64,000 nucleotides of DNA from HTCC5015 sp051747425 (GTDB lineage Bacteria; Pseudomonadota; Gammaproteobacteria; HTCC5015): assembly GCA_051747425.1 (NCBI GenBank), contig JBNJGD010000010.1:46689-110688 (forward strand). Reading direction: 5' to 3'. This document shows, piece by piece, positions 41,720 through 50,541 of this stretch. The notes under the pieces are model-generated. The model saw nothing but the letters and a program-made list of their open reading frames with translations, had not been told where the DNA came from and ran no database searches. The translations under genes were made by a program, and so were the position numbers. The number at the start of each line of letters is the position of its first letter. Position 1 is the first letter of the stretch.

Positions 41720-42946
41720 ATGAAAAAAGACCCCAACAAAGGCTATATTGCCTTACTGGGATGGAGCCTAAGCGCGGTTGAAGCGGCGGAAAAATTTAAT
41801 CGCCGCTATGTGGTCGTGGCTCCGGACTGGGCGGAATCCTATTGTCAGGAACACAATATTCCCTATGTGCCCTGGAATTTCGAACGACTCAATGACCGCT
41901 CCATGGAAATCGCCCAGACCCTCAAGGACATGGGCGTGGATGTGTCGGTACCCTTATACGAGGAAACGGTGGAGTGGGCCGGCGCGATTAACTCAGTGCT
42001 GCTCGATAACCCCCGCCTGCTGGGACAGGCCATGCTAATGCGGGACAAGTCCCTGATGAAGCGCCGGGCCCAGTTGGGCGGCATCCGCGTGGGCATCTTT
42101 GAAGAGGCCCACGACCGCGAGGATGTGATGCGATTCCTGAAGCGGGTCAACCAGACGCTGCTCAAACTGGACGGCGACCCGAACGACCCGATTCACCTCA
42201 AGGCCTTCGACAAGGCCGGCTGTCTCGGCCACCGGGTGATCCGCACCCCGGACGATGTGGACGGCATTCCCGATGAGGAATTCCCGGCGCTGATGGAATC
42301 GCACCTGGACGGTTGGGAGTTCGCCGTAGAGGCCTGGATTCACAACGGCAAGATTCGTTTCCTGAACTTGTCCGAGTATGTAACGCTGGGTTATTCGGTC
42401 TATGTGCCGGCCTCGCCCGAACTGGAACACTACCGGGAGCAAATCACCCAACAGATTGAAAAGCTGATCAAGACCTTTGATATCGAGTTTGGCATGATCC
42501 ACCCCGAGTACTTCGTCACCAATGACGGCGAAATGTACTTTGGCGAAGTGGCCTACCGCCCGCCGGGCTTCAAGGTCTTCGAGCTGCTGGAGCGGGTCTA
42601 TGAAGGCTTCAACGCCTACCAGGCCACCATGCTGGTGTTTGACCCCAAGGCCACTGAAGAGGAAGTGGAAGCCTACTTCCCCACCCCGGTGGTGGACGCC
42701 AAGGCCCACGCCGGCTGCTTCGGTGTCTACCCGCGCCGCCGGGTGGTCAGTCAACTGGAAATTCCGGAAGAGACCGAGAACCACCCCTATTTCGAATCCC
42801 ACGAACTGACAGCCCCCATGGAAGAGGTGGTCACCAAGCGGACCGCTTTCGGGACCCACTGGGGCCTGATCTACTTTGTGGGCGACGACCCGAAAGAGAT
42901 GCACCGTTTGCTGAAACGGCAGGAAGAGCTGGATTTCTATGTTTAA
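41720..42946 (+). CDS. ATP-grasp domain ligase
   Basis: 408 residues from the ATG at 41720 after AGGAGGCGC. The N-terminal domain (~1-100) is PreATP-grasp-like: GYIALLGWSLSAVEAAEKFNRRYVVVAPD. Residues ~105-310 are the ATP-grasp core, with MLMRDKSLMKRRAQLGGI, the nucleotide-binding DKAGCLGHRVI and FAVEAWIHNGKIRF, and the metal site EFGMIHPEYFVTNDGEMYFGEVAYRPPG. It should join a carboxylate to an amine or thiol with ATP. Substrates unknown. It lies between the HDAC-like and papain-like genes. Confidence 0.88.
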   Translation: MKKDPNKGYIALLGWSLSAVEAAEKFNRRYVVVAPDWAESYCQEHNIPYVPWNFERLNDRSMEIAQTLKDMGVDVSVPLYEETVEWAGAINSVLLDNPRLLGQAMLMRDKSLMKRRAQLGGIRVGIFEEAHDREDVMRFLKRVNQTLLKLDGDPNDPIHLKAFDKAGCLGHRVIRTPDDVDGIPDEEFPALMESHLDGWEFAVEAWIHNGKIRFLNLSEYVTLGYSVYVPASPELEHYREQITQQIEKLIKTFDIEFGMIHPEYFVTNDGEMYFGEVAYRPPGFKVFELLERVYEGFNAYQATMLVFDPKATEEEVEAYFPTPVVDAKAHAGCFGVYPRRRVVSQLEIPEETENHPYFESHELTAPMEEVVTKRTAFGTHWGLIYFVGDDPKEMHRLLKRQEELDFYV

Positions 42947-43003
42947 ATACGCTGTCACCAAGGGGGCCACCTGGCGCCCACCAACTCGCTGAGGAGCTGC
43001 CCT

Positions 43004-45034
43004 GTGACGACGCCCCATCCAAACAATGCCCCACAGGGTCAGTTGTCGCTGTTGCTGACCCGCCTCGATGAGGCCATCACCCAGCTGGCCGAGGCGCCCT
43101 CGTTTACCCAACCGGCCAAAGTGCCCCGGGTTCTCGATACCGCCCGGCGGGTGATGCTGCAGGAGGGCGGCTGCCAGGCACTGGAAGATCGCATCCGGAC
43201 CCTGGAGGAGGCTGGCATCTTTATCGGCTCCGACTGGGCGGAACCACAGATTTTGGTGCCAGGTTTTACCACCCAGTCCCTGCAGAGCGCCGAAGCGGAG
43301 CTGGTAGTGATTGAGGCCCTGAGCGAACTGCGCATGCTGGCAGTGGCCTCGGGCGATTATCAACACCCATTGATTTCCGCCGAGCAGGCCCACCACTTTC
43401 TCACCCAGGTGCTGGCCATCAATCTGGCCATGTTGTTCTCGCCACCCTCCGAGGCCCAGCGAGAGACCCAGGGGCGTTTGGCGGTGCTCCCGCAGAAGCT
43501 GCTGCAGCACCTGGCCGAGCGCATCGGCTACGAGCACATCATCGACCGACTGATTGATGAAATCTGGCGCATTCTCCACCAGCGTCCGATTCAGACCGAC
43601 CCGGTCAAGCGGATGATCACGCAAATCGCGATTTGCCAGGCCAACCCCGATATTGATATGGGCAGCAGCGGGCAGGGGGCGGATCGCCTGGTCAGTAGTC
43701 TGTTCGGCCCCACCCGGGCCTGCCACGAAGACCCCGGTGTGGAGATCTACCAGGAGCGGCTGGTCAGCATGGATGCCACCGCGCTTCAGAGCGAGGCCAC
43801 CGGCTTCGCCCGGGCCATGCACGACACCGGATTGGTGTCGCCCTACCACCCGGTGCTCTTGCGCCATCTTCTGGATCAGGGCGATCACCTGGTGGCCGAG
43901 TCCATGGGACTGTCCGCCACGGGCCGCGATTGCCTGCTGTGCTATCGGGAACTGGTACAGGCGCTGATTGACACGGCCATCCATCCACAAACCGCCCAGG
44001 CCATTTACGGCCTGGCACTGGTCCTGGAGCGGGGCATTTTGTACCAGCCACCGGTGGCCCCGGCCCTGTGGCGGCAACTGGGCCTGACGCTGTCGGACTG
44101 GTCCAAAGAGCGTCTGACCCTGGCCTTCGGCGATCAGGTATCGCCACGCGCCCGGCTGGTCGAAGGTGTGCTTTGCATGTTGGGGCAGCCATTGGGCGTG
44201 GGACAAGGCAACAACCCCACCTGCCAGTCGGCACGGGCCCTCTCCATGTGGGCCTACAACGACCCGGACTATTTACTGCAAATGGTGACCTGGGCGGCCC
44301 GGGACGATGAAATCATCATCCACTTTGAAGGACAGCCGATTTCCTCGCGCGACAGCGCCGTCGGCGTGGCCAGCCTGTTGCCCATTGATCTCGATCCCGT
44401 CTCCCTGCTGGTGGTGCCCCATCTGGACCGCATCTACGCGGAGATGGGGCGGCGCTGCATCGACCGGGAGGGCGACCCCCACCGCTGGGTCAACCCGGAA
44501 TTTCACGGCTGGTGGTCCGGGCGCGGCTTTCGAATCAATGTGGATGTGGCCACCGGAAAGCTGTGCGACCTGGACGATTTTCTGCGCCATTTCTATGCCG
44601 CCTATCACCCCTATTACAACGGCAATCAGCCCCTGATCCACCCCCAGCCGGCGGGCATTGCGGTCACCGACAGTGCCGCCCGTTTTATCGGCTGGCACGC
44701 CATTACCATTCTGCGTGTGGCGCTGGACCCTCAGGAGGTCATGCGGGTGTACTTCTACAACCCCAATAACGACAGTGGACAGGACTGGGGCGACGGCGTC
44801 GTGGTCAGTACCGCCGGTTGCGGCGAGCGCTTTGGCGAGGCCTCCCTGCCTTTTGAACAGTTTGCCTCGCGATTGTACATTTTCCACTTTGATCCCCTGG
44901 AACAGGGCGAGTTGGCCCAGGTGAGTCAACAGCAACTGGATGAAGTCAGCGGCCACCTCCAGCGCAGCTGGGGCGCCGACCGCTTGCCGGAGGGAGGATT
45001 ACAAGCCAGTCGTGGTTCGAACGGGCCCGCATAG
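43004..45034 (+). CDS. Uncharacterised 676-residue protein, papain-like C-terminal half
   Basis: GTG start at 43004, 57 bases after the ATP-grasp stop, preceded by GAGGAGCTGCCC. The N-terminal half (~1-390) is helical and unrecognised. The C-terminal half suggests a papain/calpain-like hydrolase: Cys407 in NPTCQSARALSMWA, His565 in GWHAITILRV and Asn586 in YFYNPNNDSGQDWGDG, the calpain-like Cys / H-A / N-P arrangement. No signal peptide or membrane helix. Function is inferred only from residue order. It overlaps the downstream EamA gene, arguing for a common pathway. Confidence 0.75.
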   Translation: MTTPHPNNAPQGQLSLLLTRLDEAITQLAEAPSFTQPAKVPRVLDTARRVMLQEGGCQALEDRIRTLEEAGIFIGSDWAEPQILVPGFTTQSLQSAEAELVVIEALSELRMLAVASGDYQHPLISAEQAHHFLTQVLAINLAMLFSPPSEAQRETQGRLAVLPQKLLQHLAERIGYEHIIDRLIDEIWRILHQRPIQTDPVKRMITQIAICQANPDIDMGSSGQGADRLVSSLFGPTRACHEDPGVEIYQERLVSMDATALQSEATGFARAMHDTGLVSPYHPVLLRHLLDQGDHLVAESMGLSATGRDCLLCYRELVQALIDTAIHPQTAQAIYGLALVLERGILYQPPVAPALWRQLGLTLSDWSKERLTLAFGDQVSPRARLVEGVLCMLGQPLGVGQGNNPTCQSARALSMWAYNDPDYLLQMVTWAARDDEIIIHFEGQPISSRDSAVGVASLLPIDLDPVSLLVVPHLDRIYAEMGRRCIDREGDPHRWVNPEFHGWWSGRGFRINVDVATGKLCDLDDFLRHFYAAYHPYYNGNQPLIHPQPAGIAVTDSAARFIGWHAITILRVALDPQEVMRVYFYNPNNDSGQDWGDGVVVSTAGCGERFGEASLPFEQFASRLYIFHFDPLEQGELAQVSQQQLDEVSGHLQRSWGADRLPEGGLQASRGSNGPA

Positions 45035-45956
45035 AACAGGACTGAGCACAGCCTTTGTGGCAATAGCGGCCCTGTGCTGGGGCCTGTCAGGCGGCATCGG
45101 CGCCATTCTCATGGCCGACGGTTGGGGCGCCTTTGTCGTGGCCTTCTACCGGGGAGCGGTCGGGCTGCTTTTCGTGCTGGCCTGGCTGCTACTGCGCCCG
45201 CGCAACAACGGACTTTTAAACCGTCGATTGTGGTTCTGGTCGGTCATCGCCGGTCTCGGCGTAGCCGCCAACTTCTCCTTCTACTTCCTGAGCATTGCCG
45301 AGGGCAGCGTCGCGGTAGCGGCCACTCTGATGTACTGCGCCCCGGTATTTGTCTATCTCGTCTCGTTTGCACTGAAAATCGAAAGGGCCACGCCGGGCAA
45401 ATGGCTGGCGGTCGCTCTGGTCATGTTCGGCATCGTATTGCTCACGGGCGTTTACGACATTGATGCCGGCAGCGTTACCCCGGTGGCAGTGATCGCCGGT
45501 CTGCTCGCCGGCCTCTCCTACGCCGTCTTCATCTTCGGCTTCAAGTACGCCGCCCCGCACGGCAGCCCCCAGGCCATTCTGGCGATTGCCTTCTCGGTCA
45601 TCATCACCCTGCTCGTCTGGCCCGGTCACGCCCAACAGATCGCTGCCGTTATTAACTCACCGGATTGGCCCTGGTTTGCCGCACTGGGAATACTCGGTGC
45701 CGGCATTTCATTCATTGTCTATATCGTGGGGCTCCATGGCACGGCCCCCGCGGTGGCCGCCATTGTGGCCATGGTAGAGCCGGTAACCGCCTCGCTGTTC
45801 GGCGTGGTGGTATTAAGTGAAAGCCTGGCCGGTTTGCAGCTGTCTGGACTGGGCCTGATCCTGATAACCGTCACTGCGTTGAGCGTGTATTCCAACATCC
45901 CTGCCCCGCTTGGCAAGCAGGCCATCTCCGAGAAAAAAAGACCGCGCGACAAATAG
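45012..45956 (+). CDS. EamA-family (DMT superfamily) exporter
   Basis: About 314 residues with ten transmembrane helices in two EamA repeats (AALCWGLSGGIGAILMADGWGAFVVAFYRGAVG; VIAGLLAGLSYAVFIFGFKYAA... VEPVTASLFGVVVLSESLAG). The start is uncertain: the GTG at 45012 follows GGGAGGA 14 bases upstream and keeps TM1 intact; later GTG codons cut into TM1. It overlaps the end of the 676-residue gene by 23 bases. Exports a small metabolite by family; the neighbours suggest the product of the ATP-grasp step. Confidence 0.85.
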   Translation: MVRTGPHRTGLSTAFVAIAALCWGLSGGIGAILMADGWGAFVVAFYRGAVGLLFVLAWLLLRPRNNGLLNRRLWFWSVIAGLGVAANFSFYFLSIAEGSVAVAATLMYCAPVFVYLVSFALKIERATPGKWLAVALVMFGIVLLTGVYDIDAGSVTPVAVIAGLLAGLSYAVFIFGFKYAAPHGSPQAILAIAFSVIITLLVWPGHAQQIAAVINSPDWPWFAALGILGAGISFIVYIVGLHGTAPAVAAIVAMVEPVTASLFGVVVLSESLAGLQLSGLGLILITVTALSVYSNIPAPLGKQAISEKKRPRDK

Positions 45957-46040
45957 CCCCAAAAGGCGCAAGCTGTTTATACACAGCGGCGCAACATGTT
46001 CTACTGTGACAACGGCATTTCATTAACAGGAGTGACTCAG

Positions 46041-46337
46041 ATGAAAGACAAAGAGATTTATCAGCAAAAGGCCGAAGCAAAGCTCGACGAATGGAAGGCA
46101 GAGGTCGACAAACTCAAGGCCAAGGCCTCCAATGCCAGCGCCGACGCCAAGCAGGACCTGAACCGGCAAATTGATATGCTCGAAAGGCAGATCGAGGATG
46201 GCCGAACCAAACTCAGGGAAATGAGAAACACCAGCCACGAAGCCTGGGAGTCGATTAAAGACGGCATGGAGTCCGGATTCGACTCGATCAAATCGGGGTT
46301 CAAAGAAGCGGCCGACAAATTCAAGAAGCAGCCATAA
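46041..46337 (+). CDS. Sll1863-family coiled-coil stress protein
   Basis: 98 residues from the ATG at 46041 after AACAGGAGTG. Almost entirely charged helix: YQQKAEAKLDEWKAEVDKLKAKASNASADAKQDLNRQI... LREMRNTSHEAWESIKDGMESGFDSIKSGFKEAADKF. This fits the short apolipoprotein-like family found with CsbD and YeaQ in bacteria under salt or oxidative stress. No signal peptide. The biochemical role is unknown. It precedes CsbD and GlsB-like genes on the same strand. Confidence 0.85.
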   Translation: MKDKEIYQQKAEAKLDEWKAEVDKLKAKASNASADAKQDLNRQIDMLERQIEDGRTKLREMRNTSHEAWESIKDGMESGFDSIKSGFKEAADKFKKQP

Positions 46338-46651
46338 AACCTGCACCGCATGCCGGGCGGGCATCCTGCCATGATGCGGGAAAGGCTAAAACCATGGCAC
46401 TTTGACTACCATGTTTTTCGAGGGCGCTGGACAGCCTGGCCAGCGCCCTCTCCTTTACTGAACCAAACACCCCTGTAACGAGCCCAGTGTGGGTTAGCGC
46501 ACAGACACCCCCCCCTTTTTCAGCCAGAGTAGGCCATCAGAATCAATTTCCAGTTGGCTTCCCGCCAACGACAGGGATCGTTACGGAAAATCGGACGGAA
46601 TCATTCTGACAGCAAAGACACTGGCATCATTTATATGCCAAGGATATTAAA
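46338..46651. other. 314-base spacer with one terminator
   Basis: No gene seen. It contains the terminator listed at 46420-46456 and an AT-rich run before the csbD ribosome site (CCAAGGATATTAAA). The csbD promoter must lie in the second half. Confidence 0.6.
46420..46456 (+). terminator. Terminator of the Sll1863-like gene
   Basis: Stem GAGGGCGCTGG / CCAGCGCCCTC with a 9-base loop and a TCCTTT tail. Confidence 0.75.
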
Positions 46652-46855
46652 ATGAACAAAAACACCATTGAAGGAAACTGGAACGAATTCAAAGGAAAAG
46701 TCAAAGAGAAGTGGGGCCAGTTAACGGATGACCAACTCGATGTCATTGATGGCAAGCGCGACCGACTGAAAGGCGAAATTCAGCAAGCTTATGGCGTCAG
46801 CCGTGAAAATGCGGAAAAACAAGTCGAAGAGTTCGAGACGCTTAACAAGCATTAA
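46652..46855 (+). CDS. CsbD family stress protein
   Basis: 67 residues, standard length. NTIEGNWNEFKGKVKEKWGQLTDDQLDVIDGKRDRLKGEIQQAYGVSRENAEKQVEEFE is the complete CsbD pattern (WxxxKGKxKExWGxLTDD, GxxxQLxGxIQxxYG). A small charged four-helix protein induced by general stress in many bacteria; mechanism unknown. An ATTACCGGC / GCCGGTAAT hairpin (46879-46906) follows the stop and may stabilise or end the transcript. Confidence 0.93.
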   Translation: MNKNTIEGNWNEFKGKVKEKWGQLTDDQLDVIDGKRDRLKGEIQQAYGVSRENAEKQVEEFETLNKH

Positions 46856-47085
46856 TTTCAAGCACTTCTGAATTCCCTATTACCGGCGGCTCTTGCAGCC
46901 GGTAATATCGGTGTTGCCACACTTCTTGTCGTTACATCGCCACCTTTTCCTAAATGCCCCCTTTTTTCACTGATTCCTGTTCTTCCATTATCTTCGTGCG
47001 GTAACGCACGGTAATCGGGCCATTTCATTCGTATACTTTTTGTTAATGACGCATGGTGCGCCAGGAAAATTTAGAGGGAATAATC

Positions 47086-47343
47086 ATGAATATCATTGTA
47101 TGGCTTGTTATGGGCGGCCTGGTAGGCTGGGTTGCAAGCATGATCATGGGCACTGATGGCCGACAGGGCATTATCCTCAATGTCGTAGTCGGCGTTGTCG
47201 GCGCAATGGTCGGCGGATGGCTGATTGGGCCCTTGATCGGCGCCGGTTCCATCAACGAGAGTTTTAGCGTGATGAGCTTTACCGTGTCAGTCATTGGCGC
47301 CGTCATACTGCTCACCGCCATCAGCCTGCTCAGACGCGTCTGA
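47086..47343 (+). CDS. GlsB/YeaQ/YmgE family membrane stress protein
   Basis: 85 residues from the ATG at 47086 after TTTAGAGGGAATAATC. Three transmembrane helices with glycine-rich turns: WLVMGGLVGWVASMIMG, GIILNVVVGVVGAMVGGWL, and the C-terminal FTVSVIGAVILLTAISLLRR. The transglycosylase-associated-protein (YeaQ) pattern is complete. Found with CsbD and other stress genes; molecular role unknown. The GGDEF gene starts 97 bases downstream. Confidence 0.92.
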   Translation: MNIIVWLVMGGLVGWVASMIMGTDGRQGIILNVVVGVVGAMVGGWLIGPLIGAGSINESFSVMSFTVSVIGAVILLTAISLLRRV

Positions 47344-47439
47344 CCGAAGAAACCGGCTTCTTGAGTGCTAGCGCACAGACGACCAGTATCGCCAACGGCC
47401 ATGCTGGAATTCTGAAGAGAGCCGATCCGGTACATTGCG

Positions 47440-48801
47440 ATGTCGCACATCCCCCCTGAAAACCCTGCACCTTCACCGGAAAAATCGACTGTTCCGGTAA
47501 AGGTGCTCCTTGTAGACACTCATATTGAGACTGCGGAAACCATTGAAAAATCCCTGCTAATTGCCAGTGACGGTGCGTTCAGCGTCGTATGGGCAAGGCG
47601 TATTTCACAGGCACTCGAGCACCTGGCACGCGGCGACATAGAAGTAGTTCTCGCGGTCCTGGACCTGGCTGATTGTGAAGAGGCAAAAGTGTTCCAACAA
47701 TTGCAATTATCGGCCCCGGAAGCACTGGTATTACCACTGGGCAAAACATCCGCCCACTCCATGCCCGAACAAGGCAGGCAAAACACCATCGACATGGACT
47801 GGCTACCGGGCGCACTGGATTATGTTGCGCGAAGGAAAAATACTGAGGCGGCATGGCGTGCTGCAGACGAGGCTCTCTTTGAAGAGAAGGAACGCGCTCG
47901 CGTCACACTCGGCTCTATCGGCGACGCAGTGCTCGTCACCGACATCCTGGGCAATGTTACCTACCTCAACCAGGTCGCCGAAAATCTGACCCAGTGGCAT
48001 GCTGCACACGCACTTGGAACCCCGTTACCTGAAGTGTTTGACATCACCATCAGCGGCAGTGGCAAACGAGCCAGAAATCCGGCCCTGCACGCCATGACTG
48101 AGAACACCACCGTAGGATTGGCGGCGAACTGCGTTCTTCACCGACTTGATGGCACCGAGATCGGAATCGAGGACTCAGCGGCTCCGGTACACGACCGCTA
48201 CGGGGAAGTGACCGGTGCAGTCATCGTATTCCGCGATGTTAACCAATCCCGCCGAATGACACGCAAGATGGCCTGGCTGGCCAGTCACGACTCACTCACC
48301 GGGCTGGCTAGCCGAGTACTGTTCGAAGAGCGTTTCGCTCAGGTAATTGGTTTGGCCAAACGGCAGGAAAGGCAAGTCGCTTTGCTGTTTGTAGACCTGG
48401 ACCGATTCAAACAAATCAATGACCAATTTGGTCATGAATTTGGCGACTGCGTTCTCAAAGCAGTGGGTGCACGCCTGCTTCGCGGCGTGCGCGACAGCGA
48501 TACCGTTTGCCGACACGGAGGTGATGAATTCATTATCCTGCTTGCCGATGTGGCCGATCCCGCAGCCGCTCATCAGGTAGCGAACAAATTGGCCAGTCTG
48601 TTCACGGCTCCCCTGTTGATTGACAGTCATCCAGTACAAGTCGCCATGAGCATTGGAATCAGTATCTACCCGGACGATGGCAACGACATGAATTCGCTGA
48701 TCAAGCATGCCGACACCGCCATGTATCGAGTCAAGATCAAGACAACCTTCCCCTCACAGGTACGCCACCCTCGCACAGAGCTTCCGGCTCGCACTGACTG
48801 A
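47440..48801 (+). CDS. Receiver-like/PAS/GGDEF diguanylate cyclase
   Basis: 453 residues. Residues ~20-130 resemble a degenerate response-regulator domain (VKVLLVDTHIETAETIEKSL), with AVLDLADCEE at the usual phospho-Asp strand. A PAS domain (~150-275) holds LGSIGDAVLVTDILGNVTYLNQVAENLTQW and ends AVIVFRDVNQSRRM. The GGDEF domain (~285-445) has HDSLTGLASRVLF, FVDLDRFKQINDQFGHEFGD, the intact CRHGGDEF and the RDSD I-site. An active cyclic-di-GMP synthase is expected. Confidence 0.92.
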   Translation: MSHIPPENPAPSPEKSTVPVKVLLVDTHIETAETIEKSLLIASDGAFSVVWARRISQALEHLARGDIEVVLAVLDLADCEEAKVFQQLQLSAPEALVLPLGKTSAHSMPEQGRQNTIDMDWLPGALDYVARRKNTEAAWRAADEALFEEKERARVTLGSIGDAVLVTDILGNVTYLNQVAENLTQWHAAHALGTPLPEVFDITISGSGKRARNPALHAMTENTTVGLAANCVLHRLDGTEIGIEDSAAPVHDRYGEVTGAVIVFRDVNQSRRMTRKMAWLASHDSLTGLASRVLFEERFAQVIGLAKRQERQVALLFVDLDRFKQINDQFGHEFGDCVLKAVGARLLRGVRDSDTVCRHGGDEFIILLADVADPAAAHQVANKLASLFTAPLLIDSHPVQVAMSIGISIYPDDGNDMNSLIKHADTAMYRVKIKTTFPSQVRHPRTELPARTD

Positions 48802-48833
48802 TACCGCCTTTCTCCAAAGAATGTGACACTGCC

Positions 48834-48862
48834 AAAAAAAAAGACCCCGAAGGGCCTTTTTT
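48834..48862. terminator. Bidirectional terminator
   Basis: A run, AAGACCC, CGAA, GGGCCTT, T run (one mismatch in the stem). It lies between the convergent GGDEF and ice-binding-protein genes. Confidence 0.8.
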
Positions 48863-48879
48863 CTTGTCCAAAACCCGAT

Positions 48880-50337
48880 TCAGGAACCGGGTTCATTGAC
48901 CTCGTTGGCAATCAGTGTCGTCGCCGTTTGAGCCATGGCCCGGCCGTTAATGACCGCCCCGGACTTCACTACCACCGCAGTTTGTCCCAGGACAATACCG
49001 TTAAATGTGGTGCCAGCCTGGAGTGTCACTTCACCGGCCACCTGCCAGAAAACATTCTCCGGCAAGGCACCACCACTCAGGACGATGGCTTTACCGTCTT
49101 GCAGCTTGAGGTCCTGACCAATCTGGAAGACCCAGACATCGCTGGCACTACCGCTGAGAGTAACATCGGATGTTGCCAATACGCCGGTGCCCCACTTGTA
49201 CAGGCCAGGGTCCAGTGTCAGCCCCCCGATCTCACCAGCACCGAGCTCACTAAAGTGCGGATTACTGCGCCCGGCAGCGTCTGTGTAGGCCGTTTCCATA
49301 TCACTAACCGCAGTGGTCAATGTGGTGGGTGTAGGCGACGCCATGTCTGACGCAAACAGTTTGCCGGTCACCAGAGATGAGGTGGCAAATGTACCATTGG
49401 CATTCAGCGTTTCGCTAAAACCGGTCAGTGCTGTCTGCGACTCTGGGCTCACGGCGATATCGCCTGTGATCTGCGTGGTGCCCGTCGTGGAAATTCCGGT
49501 CTTGGCCAGAATCACATAATTACCCGCCGTGCCCAGATTAACCGCAGCCGGGCTTGAAGAAACTTCAGTGCCCGTCGTAAAGCTGACCGTGGTCGGAGCC
49601 AGGGGGTTGTCGGCTATATCGGTAATCGCGGCACTCAGGGTCAATGTGTGGTCACTGGTCGCCACAAGATTGGCACTGGACGAGAATACCAATGTAGAAG
49701 GATTCACATAGCGCAGCGACCCAGGTACAGCTGCACCGGCCGTGTCATCGTTCAGGGAGAAGCTGCTTTCGGTCACCGTGTCCGGGTCTATTGCCTCATC
49801 AAAAATAACGGTGATCTTCACATTGCGAAGGACATTGACAGCGCCATCTGACGGGTTGACAGAAGCGACCGTCGGTGCAGTGCTATCTTCCCCGCCCCCT
49901 GTCGTAAAGGCCCAGGAAAAGTTTTCCAACAGGCTGTCATCGGCCACATCCTCAACATCAGTGGTGATCACCGCCGTGTATTGTGTGGAAGCCGTGAGAT
50001 TACTGTTTGGATCCAACGATGCGGTCAGGGTGTCAGCATTGTAGGAAACTGTACCGACAATGGCCGGCTCGCTGGCACCTTGCAAAGTGAAACTGGTGCC
50101 ATCAACTGTTCCGGGCTTTAACTCGTTATTGAGGACGGCAACCACCTTGGTATTGGTTCCGACATTGGTGTCCTGGTCAGCTGGCGCGGTTGATGTGACG
50201 GCCAGGGGGGCCAGTTCTTCTGTCGTTGTCGTATTGTCTTTATTGCTACTACTGCTGAAGCAGGCAGATAGCAAAAGGACCGACGAAACGACAAAAACCC
50301 CCCCTGCATATTTAATGTTTTTGGGTATATTGTTCAT
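48880..50337 (-). CDS. Ice-binding-like (DUF3494) lipoprotein with Ig-like domains
   Basis: 485 residues from the ATG at 50337 (MNNIPKN...). The lipobox is LLLSAC. Two Big_5-type Ig-like domains follow (~45-150 and ~155-260), each opening with ST(A/N)P.D...V and ending in a FTT(G) strand. The C-terminal ~200 residues are a DUF3494 beta-solenoid: YVILAKTGISTTGTTQITGDIAVSP, LGAGEIGGLTLDPGLYKWGTGVL, VFQIGQDLKLQDG and QVAGEVTLQAGTTFNGIVL. Family members bind ice or act as adhesins. Lipidation suggests display at the cell surface. Confidence 0.93.
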   Translation of the reverse strand: MNNIPKNIKYAGGVFVVSSVLLLSACFSSSSNKDNTTTTEELAPLAVTSTAPADQDTNVGTNTKVVAVLNNELKPGTVDGTSFTLQGASEPAIVGTVSYNADTLTASLDPNSNLTASTQYTAVITTDVEDVADDSLLENFSWAFTTGGGEDSTAPTVASVNPSDGAVNVLRNVKITVIFDEAIDPDTVTESSFSLNDDTAGAAVPGSLRYVNPSTLVFSSSANLVATSDHTLTLSAAITDIADNPLAPTTVSFTTGTEVSSSPAAVNLGTAGNYVILAKTGISTTGTTQITGDIAVSPESQTALTGFSETLNANGTFATSSLVTGKLFASDMASPTPTTLTTAVSDMETAYTDAAGRSNPHFSELGAGEIGGLTLDPGLYKWGTGVLATSDVTLSGSASDVWVFQIGQDLKLQDGKAIVLSGGALPENVFWQVAGEVTLQAGTTFNGIVLGQTAVVVKSGAVINGRAMAQTATTLIANEVNEPGS

Positions 50338-50498
50338 GATGACTGTCTCTTGGTTGGTTGCATATGGGAGCGAATGAACCTCTGACTGATTTTTCTGACA
50401 GAGAAGATCGCCCTTCCTGGTTACAATAATGCGCGCTCCACAGCGTTCCCGTCTGTGCGCTGGAGCACCCAGGCTTTCGCGCGTTTTCTTCAGCCACC

Positions 50499-50523
50499 AA
50501 AAAAAGCCCGGCTTTCGCCGGGC
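50499..50523 (-). terminator. Terminator of the outer-membrane barrel gene
   Basis: On the minus strand, GGCCCGGC, GAAA, GCCGGGCT then seven T's, 19 bases past the stop. Confidence 0.88.
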
Positions 50524-50541
50524 CATCCTCCTGCTTCAGGA

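Noticed and set aside
42035..44206. 723-codon minus-strand frame
   Set aside because: Antisense to the ATP-grasp and 676-residue genes, both with motif support.
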